64,000 bases of DNA, from assembly GCF_022815645.1 (NCBI RefSeq), contig NZ_JALGRO010000005.1, forward strand, positions 62,001 through 126,000, in the 5' to 3' direction. The stretch comes from Curtobacterium sp. VKM Ac-2922 (GTDB lineage: Bacteria > Actinomycetota > Actinomycetes > Actinomycetales > Microbacteriaceae). This document shows positions 32,630 through 41,604 of this stretch, piece after piece. Made by a program: the position numbers and the translations under genes. The notes beneath the pieces are model-generated. The model was given only the letters and a program-made list of their open reading frames with translations, made no database searches and was not told the DNA's origin. How positions within the stretch are numbered: the first letter of the stretch is position 1; each line of letters opens with the position of its first letter.

Positions 32630-34296
32630 CCCCGCCACGAGCCTCTGGTCCGAAGGCCACCCGCAAGGTCCCCGTGCGCCGTGCCGTCGTGATCGGCGGC
32701 GGGATCAGCGGACTCGCGTCGGCCGCGCTGCTGGCGCGCGACGGCTACGCCGTCACCGTGCTCGAGCAGCGCACCCAGCTGGGCGGGCGCGCCGGCTCGT
32801 GGGAGCGCGACGGCTTCCGGTTCGACACCGGCCCGAGCTGGTACCTGATGCCCGAGGTGTTCGACCACTTCTTCCAGCTGCTCGGCACCAGCGCCGACGA
32901 ACAGCTCGACCTGGTCAAGCTCGACCCGGGCTACCGCGTCTACAGCGAGGGCTACGACGACCCGATCGACCTGCGGGCATCGCGCGAGGACAACCTCGCG
33001 CTGTTCGAGTCCGTCGAGCCCGGCGCGGGCAAGCGGATGGCGAAGTACCTCGACTCGGCTGCGGACACCTACGACATGGCGGTGCGCCGGTTCCTGTACG
33101 GCACGTTCCAGGACTTCCGGAAGCTCGCCGCACCCGACGTGCTGCTGCGGATGGGCAAGCTCGCCCGCCTGCTGCTCGAGCCGCTGTCCACCTTCGCCGA
33201 GAGCGCTGTCCGCGACCGCCGGTTGTGGCAGGTCCTGGGCTACCCGGCCGTGTTCCTCGGCACCAGCCCGTACTCGGCGCCGAGCATGTACCACCTGATG
33301 AGCCACCTCGACCTGGCCGACGGGGTGCTCTACCCGAAGGGCGGCATCACCGAGGTGATCTCCGCCGTCGAGCGCGTCGCCCGGGCCGAGGGCGCGCAGA
33401 TCGTCGCGGGCGCCAAGGTCGAGCGGATCCAGGTCGAGGACGGCCACGTCACCGGCGTGGTGCACCGCGACCGTCGCGGCGAGCAGCACGTGGCACCCGC
33501 CGACGTCGTCGTCAGCGCGGCCGACCTGCGGCACACCGAGATGCAGCTGCTCGACCGCGAGCACCGCACCCACGACGAGTCGCACTGGAAGCGGCGCGAC
33601 CCCGGCCCCTCGGCCGTGCTGGTCTACCTCGGGGTCGACGGGCCGGTGCCGGGGCTGCTGCACCACACGCTGATGTTCACCGCGGACTGGAAGGCCAACT
33701 TCGGCGCGGTGTTCGGCGACGACCGGCACGTGCCGGACCCCGCCTCGATCTACGTCTGCGCCCCGTCGGAGACCGACCCGACCGTCGCCCCGCCCGGCAC
33801 GAGCAACCTGTTCATCCTGGTCCCGCTGCCCGCCGACGTGGGCATCGGCAAGGGCGGCATCGATGGTGCCGGCGACTACGAGGTCGAACAGATCGCCGAC
33901 CGTGCCATCGACGTCGTCGCCGAGCGCTCGGGCGTGCCGGACCTGCGCGACCGCATCCGCGTGCGCCGGACCATCGGCCCGCGTGACTTCGCGGACGACT
34001 ACAACGCCTGGAGCGGCTCGATGCTCGGCCCGGCGCACACCCTCAAGCAGAGTGCCTTCTTCCGCGAGGGCAACAAGTCGAAGCAGGTCGAGGGCCTGTA
34101 CTACACCGGTTCGTCGACGATCCCGGGCATCGGTCTGCCGATGTGCCTGATCTCGGCCGAGGTCCTGCTGAAGCGCATCCACGGCGACACCTCGACCGAA
34201 CCCCTGCCGACCCCGCTCGTGCGCGCCGAGGGCGTGCCCCCGCGTCCGGCCCCGCGGGCGACGAAGCAGCGCGCGTCCGCGACGGCAGCTGGGTGA
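32626..34296 (+). CDS. crtI: Phytoene desaturase
   Basis: A 556-residue CrtI-type FAD enzyme that desaturates phytoene to lycopene. The FAD motif is VVIGGGISGLASAALLARDG (about residues 21-40), and the C-terminal bacterial desaturase signature is YYTGSSTIPGIGLPMCLISA (about 507-526). The last 30 residues are a Pro/Ala/Arg-rich tail. ATG overlaps the crtB stop by four bases. Together with crtE and crtB it completes lycopene synthesis. Confidence 0.96.
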   Translation: MTPPRASGPKATRKVPVRRAVVIGGGISGLASAALLARDGYAVTVLEQRTQLGGRAGSWERDGFRFDTGPSWYLMPEVFDHFFQLLGTSADEQLDLVKLDPGYRVYSEGYDDPIDLRASREDNLALFESVEPGAGKRMAKYLDSAADTYDMAVRRFLYGTFQDFRKLAAPDVLLRMGKLARLLLEPLSTFAESAVRDRRLWQVLGYPAVFLGTSPYSAPSMYHLMSHLDLADGVLYPKGGITEVISAVERVARAEGAQIVAGAKVERIQVEDGHVTGVVHRDRRGEQHVAPADVVVSAADLRHTEMQLLDREHRTHDESHWKRRDPGPSAVLVYLGVDGPVPGLLHHTLMFTADWKANFGAVFGDDRHVPDPASIYVCAPSETDPTVAPPGTSNLFILVPLPADVGIGKGGIDGAGDYEVEQIADRAIDVVAERSGVPDLRDRIRVRRTIGPRDFADDYNAWSGSMLGPAHTLKQSAFFREGNKSKQVEGLYYTGSSTIPGIGLPMCLISAEVLLKRIHGDTSTEPLPTPLVRAEGVPPRPAPRATKQRASATAAG

Positions 34297-34631
34297 TGCC
34301 CGGCCTGTACCTGCTCGGACTGCTCGTCTCGCTGACGGGCATGGTCGTGCTCGACGCCCGCTTCCGCCTGTTCTTCTGGCGGGCGCCGTGGCGGGCCACC
34401 GCGGTGATGGTCGTCGGCGTCGCGTTCTTCATGGTCTGGGACGTCGCCGGGGTGGCCCTCGGCATCTTCTTCATCGGCCCGACACAGCTGCTGTCGGGCG
34501 TGCTGCTCGCGCCCGACGTCCCGCTCGAGGAGCTCTTCTTCCTGCTGCTGCTCTGCTACACGACGATGAACCTGACCGGCGCCGTCCGGCCGGTCGTGGC
34601 GCGCGCACTCGCTCGTCGGAGGACACGGTGA
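34296..34631 (+). CDS. crtYe: C50 carotenoid cyclase subunit (CrtYe-type)
   Basis: A 111-residue membrane protein with three helices. Its last helix is preceded by PDVPLEELFF, the PxEE motif of the lycopene-cyclase domain family. It forms a heterodimer with the next product to cyclise the ends of the elongated C50 chain. Ring type (epsilon, beta or gamma) cannot be told by eye, so the symbol follows the best-known Corynebacterium system. Start ATG shares a base with the crtI stop (TGATG). Confidence 0.9.
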   Translation: MPGLYLLGLLVSLTGMVVLDARFRLFFWRAPWRATAVMVVGVAFFMVWDVAGVALGIFFIGPTQLLSGVLLAPDVPLEELFFLLLLCYTTMNLTGAVRPVVARALARRRTR

Positions 34632-35041
34632 ACGGGCTCTACGCGCTGCTCGCGGTGCCGTTCCTGGCCGTGGCCGTCTTGGTCGCTGTCGCCGCCGGCA
34701 TCGTCGCCGCACGTCGCGCTGGCTCACGGGCCCGGGCGGTCAGCGGCCGACGGATCGCCCTGGTGAGCGGGCTCGTCGCCGGCGTCGCACTGCTCGTCAT
34801 GACGGTCGTGTTCAACAACGTGATCGTGACCCTCAGCATCGTCGCCTACGACCCGGCCCGGATCAGCGGGGTGCGCATCGGTGCGTTCCCGATCGAGGAC
34901 CTGGCGTACGCGATCGGTGCCGCGTTCCTGCTGCCCGCCCTGTGGGTGCTGTTCGACCGCAGCGGCGGACGCGACCGTGTCCACGGGACCGGTTCCACGA
35001 CCCGCACCCAGCCACGCCCCGAACCGGAGGACCCGCGATGA
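34628..35041 (+). CDS. crtYf: C50 carotenoid cyclase subunit (CrtYf-type)
   Basis: A 137-residue partner subunit with three helices and the matching motif AFPIEDLAYAIG (about residues 78-89). The C-terminal 25 residues are polar and low in complexity. GTG start overlaps the crtYe stop (GTGA) and the gene overlaps crtEb by four bases, so subunits are made together. Both halves are needed in known heterodimeric cyclases. Confidence 0.9.
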   Translation: MNGLYALLAVPFLAVAVLVAVAAGIVAARRAGSRARAVSGRRIALVSGLVAGVALLVMTVVFNNVIVTLSIVAYDPARISGVRIGAFPIEDLAYAIGAAFLLPALWVLFDRSGGRDRVHGTGSTTRTQPRPEPEDPR

Positions 35042-35949
35042 CGGCGACCCCTGCCTCCCGGCAGTCCACCATGCGCGCGCTGTTCGTGTCGTCGCGGCCC
35101 ATCAGCTGGGTGAACACGGCGTACCCGTTCGGTGCCGCCTACCTGCTCGGCAGCGGGGTCGGCGTCGACGGCGGTGGCGGGTTCTCGATCGCCGCGTTCC
35201 TGATCGGCGTCGTGTACTTCCTGGTGCCCTACAACCTGGCGATGTACGGCATCAACGACGTCTTCGACTACGAGTCCGACCTGGTGAACCCGCGCAAGGG
35301 CGGCGTCGAGGGCGCGCTGCTCGACAAGAGCGTGCACCGCACCACCCTGTGGGCCGTGGTCGTGACGAACGTGCCGTTCCTGGTGGCGCTCGTGCTGCTC
35401 GGCGGACCGTGGTCGTGGTTGGTCCTGGCGATCAGCGTCTTCGCGGTCATCGCCTACTCGGCACCGGGCCTGCGGTTCAAGGAGAAGCCGTTCCTGGACT
35501 CGCTGACCTCGTCGACGCACTTCGTGTCCCCGGCGATCTACGGCCTGGCGCTCGCCGGGCCGCACTGGACCGGGCAGCTCGTGGCGGTGTGCATCGCGTT
35601 CTTCCTGTGGGGCGTCGCCTCGCACGCGTTCGGTGCCGTGCAGGACGTCCTGGCCGACCGGGCTGGCGGCATCGGCTCGGTGGCCACGGTGATCGGCGCG
35701 CGGGCGACCGTCCGGCTGGCGTTCGTGGCGTACGTCGTCGCGGGCGTCGCGCTGCTGTTCTCGGCGTTCCCGGGGCCCATCGCGGCGGTCGTGGTGATCC
35801 CGTACGCGCTCAACGTGCTGCCCTGGTGGAACGTCACCGACGCCGCGGCCGAGTCGGCGAACGCGGGGTGGAAGCGCTTCCTGTGGATCAACTACCTGGC
35901 GGGCTTCATCGTCACGATGGCGCTCATCGCCTACGCCTTCACGCACTGA
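35038..35949 (+). CDS. crtEb: Lycopene elongase (UbiA-family prenyltransferase)
   Basis: A 303-residue UbiA-fold membrane enzyme that adds C5 units to lycopene, giving C45 and C50 products. The first aspartate motif is INDVFDYESDLVNPRKGG near residue 80, and the second AVQDVLADRAGG near 200. Eight to nine helices. Last gene of the operon, overlapping crtYf by four bases. With CrtYe/Yf it predicts a bicyclic C50 pigment such as decaprenoxanthin; Curtobacterium is known for the C50 pigment C.p.450. Confidence 0.95.
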   Translation: MTATPASRQSTMRALFVSSRPISWVNTAYPFGAAYLLGSGVGVDGGGGFSIAAFLIGVVYFLVPYNLAMYGINDVFDYESDLVNPRKGGVEGALLDKSVHRTTLWAVVVTNVPFLVALVLLGGPWSWLVLAISVFAVIAYSAPGLRFKEKPFLDSLTSSTHFVSPAIYGLALAGPHWTGQLVAVCIAFFLWGVASHAFGAVQDVLADRAGGIGSVATVIGARATVRLAFVAYVVAGVALLFSAFPGPIAAVVVIPYALNVLPWWNVTDAAAESANAGWKRFLWINYLAGFIVTMALIAYAFTH

Positions 35950-35965
35950 CGCGCTCCGATCGCGC

Positions 35966-36075
35966 GGAGGTGGTCGAATCGCGCACAGAGGGTCGATTCG
36001 CGCGTGGTCAGTCCGAACTTCCGACCGACCACGCGCGATCCGACATCCCATCGCGACCGGTGTGGGAACGAACAC
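35966..36075. repeat. Family 2 palindromic repeat, copy 2
   Basis: GTCGATTCGCGCGTGG (35992-36007) pairs with CCACGCGCGATCCGAC (36029-36044), with one extra GTCGAATCGCGC arm at 35973. The tail CATCCCATCGCG.. GTGTGGGAACGAAC matches the copy at 51115. It follows the crtEb stop. Confidence 0.7.
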
Positions 36076-36145
36076 GTCGGTCGTCCCTGACAGGATGGAC
36101 GTGACGCCGAGGTCGGTGTCACGTCGATCACGAAGGAGTGTCCGC

Positions 36146-37189
36146 ATGCCGGTCCGCATCATCCACGTCGGTCTCGGAGGGTGGGGCGGCAGCTGGGCCC
36201 GCGAGGCCATCCCCGCCGTGTCAGAGGTCGAGGTGGTCGGCATCGTCGACCCGAGCGCCGACACCCTCGACGCCGTGCGGACGGACCTGGGGCTTCCCGA
36301 GACTGCGGCGTTCCCCTCGCTGACCGCTGCGCTCGCCGCGGTCGACGCCGACGCCGTCGTGATCACGGCGCCGGCCGTCACCCACGTGCCGCTCGCCCTC
36401 GAAGCGCTGGACGCCGGCAAGCACGTCCTGGTCGAGAAACCCTTCGCCAACACCGCCGACGAAGCCGCCGAGGCCGTCCACCGTGCCGAGGAACGTGGGC
36501 TGGTGCTGCAGGTCAGCCAGAACTACCGCTTCTACCCCGCCCCGCAGGTGACCCGGGACCTGCTGCGCGCCGACGCCGTGGGGGAGCTCTCCGCGATCAA
36601 CGTCGACTTCCGCCAGTGGGACAACGACCGCCCGTTCGCCGACCACCCGCACTACCGCTTCCCGCACGCGATGTTCAACGACATGGCGATCCACCACGTC
36701 GACCTGCTCCGCATGGTCACCGGGCAAGAGGCCGTGCGGGTCTTCGCCAAGGCCACCTACCCGTCGTTCAGCAAGTACCAGGACGAGGCCGTCGCGTCGA
36801 TGCTCATCGAGATGCAGGACGGCCTGGTCGTGAGCTACCGCGGCAGCTGGCTGAGCCGCGCGGAGCACACCGCGTGGGCGGGGGAGTGGAGCATCCAGGG
36901 CGAGGACGGCGAGCTGCGGTTCACCAGCCGTGCGGGCGAACCCGGGGACGTCTCCGGCGACGTCGTCACGATCCGGAAGCCCGGTGACGCGGCGCCGACG
37001 TCGGTCGAGCTGCCGACGGCCGAGCACCACGACCGGCAGGGTGGCCTGCAGGCCTTCGCGCGGGCGATCCAGGGCGGTCCCGCGCCGGAGACCAGCGGCC
37101 GCGACAACCTGCGCAGCCTGGCGCTGATGGAGGCGGCCACCCGCTCCGCCGCGTCGGGTGTGCCCGAGGACGTCGTCGTCCCGTCCTGA
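36146..37189 (+). CDS. Gfo/Idh/MocA-family oxidoreductase
   Basis: A 347-residue NAD(P)-dependent dehydrogenase. The Rossmann segment is IIHVGLGGWGGSWAREAIPA (residues 5-24), the EKP motif is in KHVLVEKPFANT (about 93-104), and the C-terminal substrate domain has the conserved DMAIHHVDLLRMV (about 179-191) with the catalytic His. Such enzymes oxidise or reduce sugars, inositols or their derivatives. AAGGAG ribosome site. It stands alone between the carotenoid operon and a stem-loop at 37265, so no pathway is implied. Confidence 0.88.
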   Translation: MPVRIIHVGLGGWGGSWAREAIPAVSEVEVVGIVDPSADTLDAVRTDLGLPETAAFPSLTAALAAVDADAVVITAPAVTHVPLALEALDAGKHVLVEKPFANTADEAAEAVHRAEERGLVLQVSQNYRFYPAPQVTRDLLRADAVGELSAINVDFRQWDNDRPFADHPHYRFPHAMFNDMAIHHVDLLRMVTGQEAVRVFAKATYPSFSKYQDEAVASMLIEMQDGLVVSYRGSWLSRAEHTAWAGEWSIQGEDGELRFTSRAGEPGDVSGDVVTIRKPGDAAPTSVELPTAEHHDRQGGLQAFARAIQGGPAPETSGRDNLRSLALMEAATRSAASGVPEDVVVPS

Positions 37190-37264
37190 CGACGCGCGGA
37201 GCGCGCGGCCCCGCTCGGAGCCCCGCGCTCGGCGCGGCCCGGTTCGGACCACCGCGACCACGTT

Positions 37265-37308
37265 CGGACAGGAGGCTCGGTGCCGGCTGGCACCGGGCCT
37301 CCCGTCCG
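37265..37308. terminator. 44-base conserved stem-loop (family 1), copy 3
   Basis: CGGACAGGAGGC pairs with GCCTCCCGTCCG (one mismatch), with inner GGTGCC..GGCACC extending the stem. It lies 76 bases after the Gfo/Idh/MocA stop. Confidence 0.65.
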
Positions 37309-37371
37309 CCACATGCCGCGTCACGCGGCCTGTCGGGAGACTCCGCGACCACGACCGTGTACGAACGAGGT

Positions 37372-37866
37372 ATGGCGCACGACAGTCTCCCCGAGCTCGA
37401 GCTCGCGAACGTCCGCACCCGGGAACGCATGACCGACACGGTCGAGCGCATCCGGCACAAGGTCGACCTGCCCGCGCGCACGCGTCTGGCGCTGGCGAAG
37501 ACCCGACAGCGGTGGCACCGCGACCCCACGCCGCTGGTCGCCCTCGGCACGATCGCCGCCGCGGGCGTGGCAGCCGTCGTGCTCGGCGCCCGCATCGCCC
37601 GGACGCCCGCCGGCCACCTGGCCGCACCGCCGTCCTCGACCGCGTTCACCGCGCTGCTGCCGTTCGGTGCCCGGGGTGGCGACGAGTCCGCTCCGGGGCG
37701 GAAGGGCCGCAAGGCGCGCAGGGCAGGTCGGAAGGCGCGCACGGCAGCCCTCGCGCAGGACCCGGGCCACCAGATGCGCGCGAGCCAGCAGAAGCGCACC
37801 GCCCGCGTGCGGAAGCAGGCGGACAAGTACCGCAAGCAGGCTGCCAAGCGCGCGAAGGCGAACTGA
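37372..37866 (+). CDS. DUF3618-like membrane-associated protein
   Basis: A 164-residue protein. The N-terminal RTRERMTDTVERIRHKVDLP fits DUF3618, followed by one hydrophobic helix (about residues 50-75) and a very basic C-terminal tail rich in Arg and Lys (RKGRKARRAGRKAR). It is probably a single-pass protein with its basic tail in the cytoplasm. The start is uncertain: ATG at 37372 or GTG at 37357. It is two bases upstream of the YihY gene and likely forms an operon with it. Confidence 0.75.
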   Translation: MAHDSLPELELANVRTRERMTDTVERIRHKVDLPARTRLALAKTRQRWHRDPTPLVALGTIAAAGVAAVVLGARIARTPAGHLAAPPSSTAFTALLPFGARGGDESAPGRKGRKARRAGRKARTAALAQDPGHQMRASQQKRTARVRKQADKYRKQAAKRAKAN

Positions 37867-37868
37867 CC

Positions 37869-38906
37869 ATGGCCGACGACCACGGCAAGCCCGCTGCGGA
37901 CGACGCCCGCAAGCCGGACAGCCCGACCGACCTGACCAAGCCGACCCTGAAGTACACGCTCGGCAAGACGCTGCGCGAGTTCTCCGGCGACCAGTGCACC
38001 GACCTGGCGGCGAGCCTGACGTACTACACGGTGCTGGCGCTGTTCCCCGGCCTGCTGGCGATCGTGTCGATCCTCGGCCTGGTGTCGGATCCGCAGAAGA
38101 CGATCGACACCCTGTTGCGGATCGTCAGCAGCATCGGGTCGGAGCAGGTCGTCGACCTGATCCGCAAGCCCGTCGAGGGACTGGTCCGCTCGCCCGCGGC
38201 GCCGGTCACGTTCATCGTCGGCATCGTCGGCGCGATCTGGTCCGCCTCGGGCTACGTCGGTGCCTTCGGCCGCGCGATGAACCGCATCTACAACGTCCGC
38301 GAGGGCCGCCCGATCTGGAAGCTGCGCCCGACGATGCTCGGCGTCACGGTGTTCACGGTCGTCATGCTCGTGCTCGGGCTGCTCGCGCTGGTCAGTGGCC
38401 CGCTCGCCCGTAGCGTCGGTGACCTGATCGGCCTGGGCCAGGCCGCTGCCACCGTCCTGTCGATCGTGCAGTGGCCGATCCTGCTGGTGATCGGCATCGT
38501 CATCATCGCGGTGCTCTACTACTGGGCCCCCAACGTCAAGCAGCCCAAGTTCACGTGGGTCAGTGGCGGATCGATCCTGGCGCTGCTGATCTGGATCATC
38601 GCGAGCGTCGGCTTCGGGTTCTACGTCGGAAACTTCTCGAACTACAACGCCACGTACGGCTCGCTCGGTGGCGTGATCGTGTTCCTGCTGTGGATCTGGA
38701 TCACGAACAACGCGCTGCTGTTCGGTGCCGAGTTCGACGCCGAACTCGAGCGCGGTCGGCAGCTGCAGGCCGGCATCCGCGCGGAAGAGGACATCCAGCT
38801 GCCCGAGCGTGACACCCGCCAGATCGACAAGCTGGACGAGAAGCACGCGCAGGACGTGCTCGAGGCCATCAAGATCCGCCAGACCGCCGGGCGCGAGAAG
38901 GACTGA
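37869..38906 (+). CDS. YihY/BrkB-family inner membrane protein
   Basis: A 345-residue polytopic protein. Family landmarks are DLAASLTYYTVLALFPGLLA (about residues 42-61), GIVGAIWSASGYVGAF near 120 and LLWIWITNNALLFGAEFDAE near 280. It has six helices and a charged C-terminal tail. The family, once called ribonuclease BN by mistake, has no settled function; envelope roles are suspected. It follows the DUF3618 gene by two bases, a pairing common in actinobacteria. Confidence 0.9.
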   Translation: MADDHGKPAADDARKPDSPTDLTKPTLKYTLGKTLREFSGDQCTDLAASLTYYTVLALFPGLLAIVSILGLVSDPQKTIDTLLRIVSSIGSEQVVDLIRKPVEGLVRSPAAPVTFIVGIVGAIWSASGYVGAFGRAMNRIYNVREGRPIWKLRPTMLGVTVFTVVMLVLGLLALVSGPLARSVGDLIGLGQAAATVLSIVQWPILLVIGIVIIAVLYYWAPNVKQPKFTWVSGGSILALLIWIIASVGFGFYVGNFSNYNATYGSLGGVIVFLLWIWITNNALLFGAEFDAELERGRQLQAGIRAEEDIQLPERDTRQIDKLDEKHAQDVLEAIKIRQTAGREKD

Positions 38907-38967
38907 GCGGCGGGCCCGGCGGCGGCCCCGGTAGCGCTTCCGGCCAGGAGGCCCGGCTCGGTTTCCG

Positions 38968-38973
38968 TAGGGT
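38968..38973 (+). promoter_or_regulatory. -10 element of leaderless promoter
   Basis: TAGGGT, then seven bases, then GTG at 38981; no ribosome site. Confidence 0.4.
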
Positions 38974-38980
38974 GGGTCAC

Positions 38981-39676
38981 GTGACGTACTCCACGACTCC
39001 AGACCGGCCGGTCGCCCTGGTGACCGGGGCCACCCGCGGCATCGGCCGCGCGATCGCGGCCGACCTCGGCCGCACCCACCACGTGCTGGTCGGCGGCCGT
39101 TCCGCCGACGCCGTCGATGCCGTGGTGGCCACGCTGCCGGATGCCGCGCCGTTCGTGGGCGACCTGGGCGCGGGTCAGATGCCGGCGCTGCCGGACCGGC
39201 TCGACGTGCTCGTGCACTCCGCGGGCGTCGAGCAGGGCACCCGCGTCGCCGACACTCCGCGATCCACGTGGGAGGCCGTGTTCGCCACGAACGTCTTCGC
39301 CGTCGCCGAGCTCACCCGCCTGGCGCTGCCGGCGCTCCGCAGCAGCCGGGGCATCGTCGTGACGATCAACTCCGGATCGGGGTTCGTCTCGGGTCCGGGC
39401 GGGGGCGTGTACGGCGCGTCGAAGTTCGCGCTGCGGGCGTTCACCGACGCCCTGCGTGAAGAAGAGCGGGCGAACGGCGTGCGGGTGTCGAGCGTGCACC
39501 CCGGCCGGACGGACTCGGACATGCAGCGCCAGCTCACCGAGAAGCTCGGCGAGGACTACGACACCGCGTACTACCTGGCGCCCGAGGACGTCGCCGACGC
39601 GGTCCGAACGGTCGTGGACCTGCCCGAGCGGGGCACGATCGAGACGCTCTCGATCCGCCCCACCCGGAAGCGCTGA
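38981..39676 (+). CDS. Short-chain dehydrogenase/reductase
   Basis: A 231-residue SDR with TGATRGIGRAIAADLG at about residues 14-29, HSAG near 80, the catalytic Ser in TINSGSG, and YGASK near 145-149. The C-terminal half is short and basic at the end, resembling actinobacterial SDRs of unknown substrate. GTG start, probably leaderless. It converges on the ABC-F gene, and the terminator stem overlaps both stop codons. Confidence 0.87.
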   Translation: MTYSTTPDRPVALVTGATRGIGRAIAADLGRTHHVLVGGRSADAVDAVVATLPDAAPFVGDLGAGQMPALPDRLDVLVHSAGVEQGTRVADTPRSTWEAVFATNVFAVAELTRLALPALRSSRGIVVTINSGSGFVSGPGGGVYGASKFALRAFTDALREEERANGVRVSSVHPGRTDSDMQRQLTEKLGEDYDTAYYLAPEDVADAVRTVVDLPERGTIETLSIRPTRKR

Positions 39677-39712
39677 CGCGGGCCCGACGCGTGCGCGCAA
39701 CGGGCCCGCGTC
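39675..39712. terminator. Bidirectional terminator overlapping two stop codons
   Basis: GACGCGGGCCCG (39675-39686) is the exact complement of CGGGCCCGCGTC (39701-39712). The left arm begins inside the SDR stop codon and the right arm reaches the ABC-F stop codon. Confidence 0.75.
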
Positions 39713-41291
39713 ACCCGGCCCGCGTGCCCAGCTCCAGCCGCTCGTCGAGCCCCAGGCGCTCCAGGAACGCGTCGTCGTGGCTGACGACGACCAGCGCACC
39801 GCGGTAGGCGCCGAGGGCGTCCACGAGCTGGTCGACGCTCGTCAGGTCGAGGTCGTTCGTCGGCTCGTCGAGCACCAGCAGCTGCGGCGGCGGGTCCGCC
39901 AGCACGAGCCCCGCCAGCGCCACCCGGAACCGCTCGCCGCCGGACAGCGCACCGGCCGGGCGGTCGACGGTGTCCCCACGGACCAGGAACCGGGCGAGCC
40001 GGTTCCGCAGCTCGCCTGTGGACACGTCGGGCGCTCGACGTCGGACGTTCTCGAGCACGGTGGCGTCATCGTCCAGGGAGTCCTTCCGCTGCGGCAGGTA
40101 CCCGATGTGCTCGACGTGCGCGACGGCCCCCGTGTCCGGCAGCGGATGCTCCCGCGCGCCGGGGTCCCCGACCAGCTGTTCGAGCAGGGTCGTCTTGCCG
40201 ACGCCGTTGTCCCCGCCGACGGCGATGCGCTCCGGCCCCTGCACGATGCTCGGCCGGCCGCGCACGGTGATCGTCGCGATCCGCCGTGACGCCGGCACGT
40301 GCGGGTCGGGCAGTTCGACGTGGATGGACTCGTCGTCGCGCAGCCGGAGTTCGGCCTCGCGCTTGGTCGCCAGCGCGGTGGCCTCGTCGTCGGCGTGACC
40401 CGTGCGGAGTCTCCCCGCAGTCTCCTCGGCGCGCTTGCGCATCTCGTTCCGGAAGATCGCCGGCATCGAGCGCCCGGCCTTCTCGCCCGCCTTGGCCCGG
40501 CGTGCGATGGTCGTCTCGGCCTCGATGCGCTGCCGTTTCTCGGCGCGGTGACGCTGGGCAGCGACGCGGACCTCGCGCTCGACCGCGGCCTGTTGCACGG
40601 CCAGGTGCTCCTCGAACCCGGCGTACGTCCCGCCGAACACGGTCATCGCGCCGGCACGCAGCTCGGCGATCTCGTCGACGTGTTCCAGCAGCTCGCGGTC
40701 GTGGCTGACGAGCACCAGGGTCCCGCGCCAGTCGTCCACCAGGTCGAGCAGCATCGCGCGTGCCCGACGGTCCAGGTTGTTCGTCGGTTCGTCGAGGAAC
40801 GCGATGGGCAGCGCACGCAGCCGGATGCCGGCGACGGCGACCAGCACGGCCTGCCCGCCGGACAGGGTGGCGACGGGGCGGCCAAGGTCGTCGCCGATGC
40901 CCAGGTCGGCGATCGCCAGGGCGGCGCGCTCCTCGAGGTCCCACGCGTCGCCGAGCGCGTCGAAGTGCGCCGGGTCGGCGTCACCGCCCAGGATCGCGTG
41001 CAGGGCGCGCAGCTGCGGGCCGACGCCGAGCAGGTCGGCGACCGTGTCGTCCGGACCGGTGTCCAGCCGCTGGGGCAGCAGGTCGACGGGACCCGACGTC
41101 GTGACGGTGCCCGACGTGGGCTGGAGCCGGCCGGTGACCAGCCGGACGAGCGTGGACTTGCCGGCCCCGTTCCTCCCGACCAGACCGGTCCGGCCGGAGC
41201 CGAAGGCGGTGGTCAGGTGGTCGAGTGCCGGGGTGCCGTCCGGCCAGGTGAAGGTGAGGTCGTGCAGGACGACGGATGGGTTCGCGGGCAT
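39711..41291 (-). CDS. ABC-F family ATP-binding protein
   Basis: A 526-residue soluble protein with two ABC domains and no membrane part. The first has Walker A GRNGAGKST, signature LSGGQ and DEPTNNLD; the second has GDNGVGKTT, LSGGE and DEPTNDLD. They are joined by a long charged linker rich in Arg/Glu/Ala (about residues 225-320). ABC-F proteins act on the ribosome, either in translation or antibiotic protection; which applies here is not clear. ATG at 41291 has a GGAGG ribosome site. A hairpin and paired palindromes lie upstream. Confidence 0.9.
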   Translation of the reverse strand: MPANPSVVLHDLTFTWPDGTPALDHLTTAFGSGRTGLVGRNGAGKSTLVRLVTGRLQPTSGTVTTSGPVDLLPQRLDTGPDDTVADLLGVGPQLRALHAILGGDADPAHFDALGDAWDLEERAALAIADLGIGDDLGRPVATLSGGQAVLVAVAGIRLRALPIAFLDEPTNNLDRRARAMLLDLVDDWRGTLVLVSHDRELLEHVDEIAELRAGAMTVFGGTYAGFEEHLAVQQAAVEREVRVAAQRHRAEKRQRIEAETTIARRAKAGEKAGRSMPAIFRNEMRKRAEETAGRLRTGHADDEATALATKREAELRLRDDESIHVELPDPHVPASRRIATITVRGRPSIVQGPERIAVGGDNGVGKTTLLEQLVGDPGAREHPLPDTGAVAHVEHIGYLPQRKDSLDDDATVLENVRRRAPDVSTGELRNRLARFLVRGDTVDRPAGALSGGERFRVALAGLVLADPPPQLLVLDEPTNDLDLTSVDQLVDALGAYRGALVVVSHDDAFLERLGLDERLELGTRAG

Positions 41292-41604
41292 GGAGGTGCC
41301 TCCGGGATGTCGATGCGGGCGCACGACACCGTCAGCCGCAGCGAGGCGGCATCACCCGACGAACGGGCGGGCCCGACGAGTCGGGCGTGATCACGGTGTC
41401 AGCGCAGGGGCAGCTGCTGCGAGGACGCAGTCCCGGTGATCACGCGCAAGGCGACTTCTTCCGTCGGTTCACCCCCGTTTCCGTGACCCGAGCCGGCGGT
41501 CGGTCTCCCGCCCCGCTGCTCCGCGGTCACGACGGAGTGCTCTGACGCTACGCCTCGGAGCGATGCGTGCGCAAGCACCCGGCCATGCGTGACAGGGTGG
41601 AGCC
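41292..41604. promoter_or_regulatory. Control region of the ABC-F gene
   Basis: No gene is seen in these 313 bases. CGTGATCACG (41386-41395) and GTGATCAC (41436-41443) are perfect palindromes centred 49 bases apart. CCCGAC-GA-GTCGGG (41372-41385) can fold in the ABC-F leader. CAGGGT six bases before the ATG at 41605 may serve the divergent gene. Confidence 0.5.
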
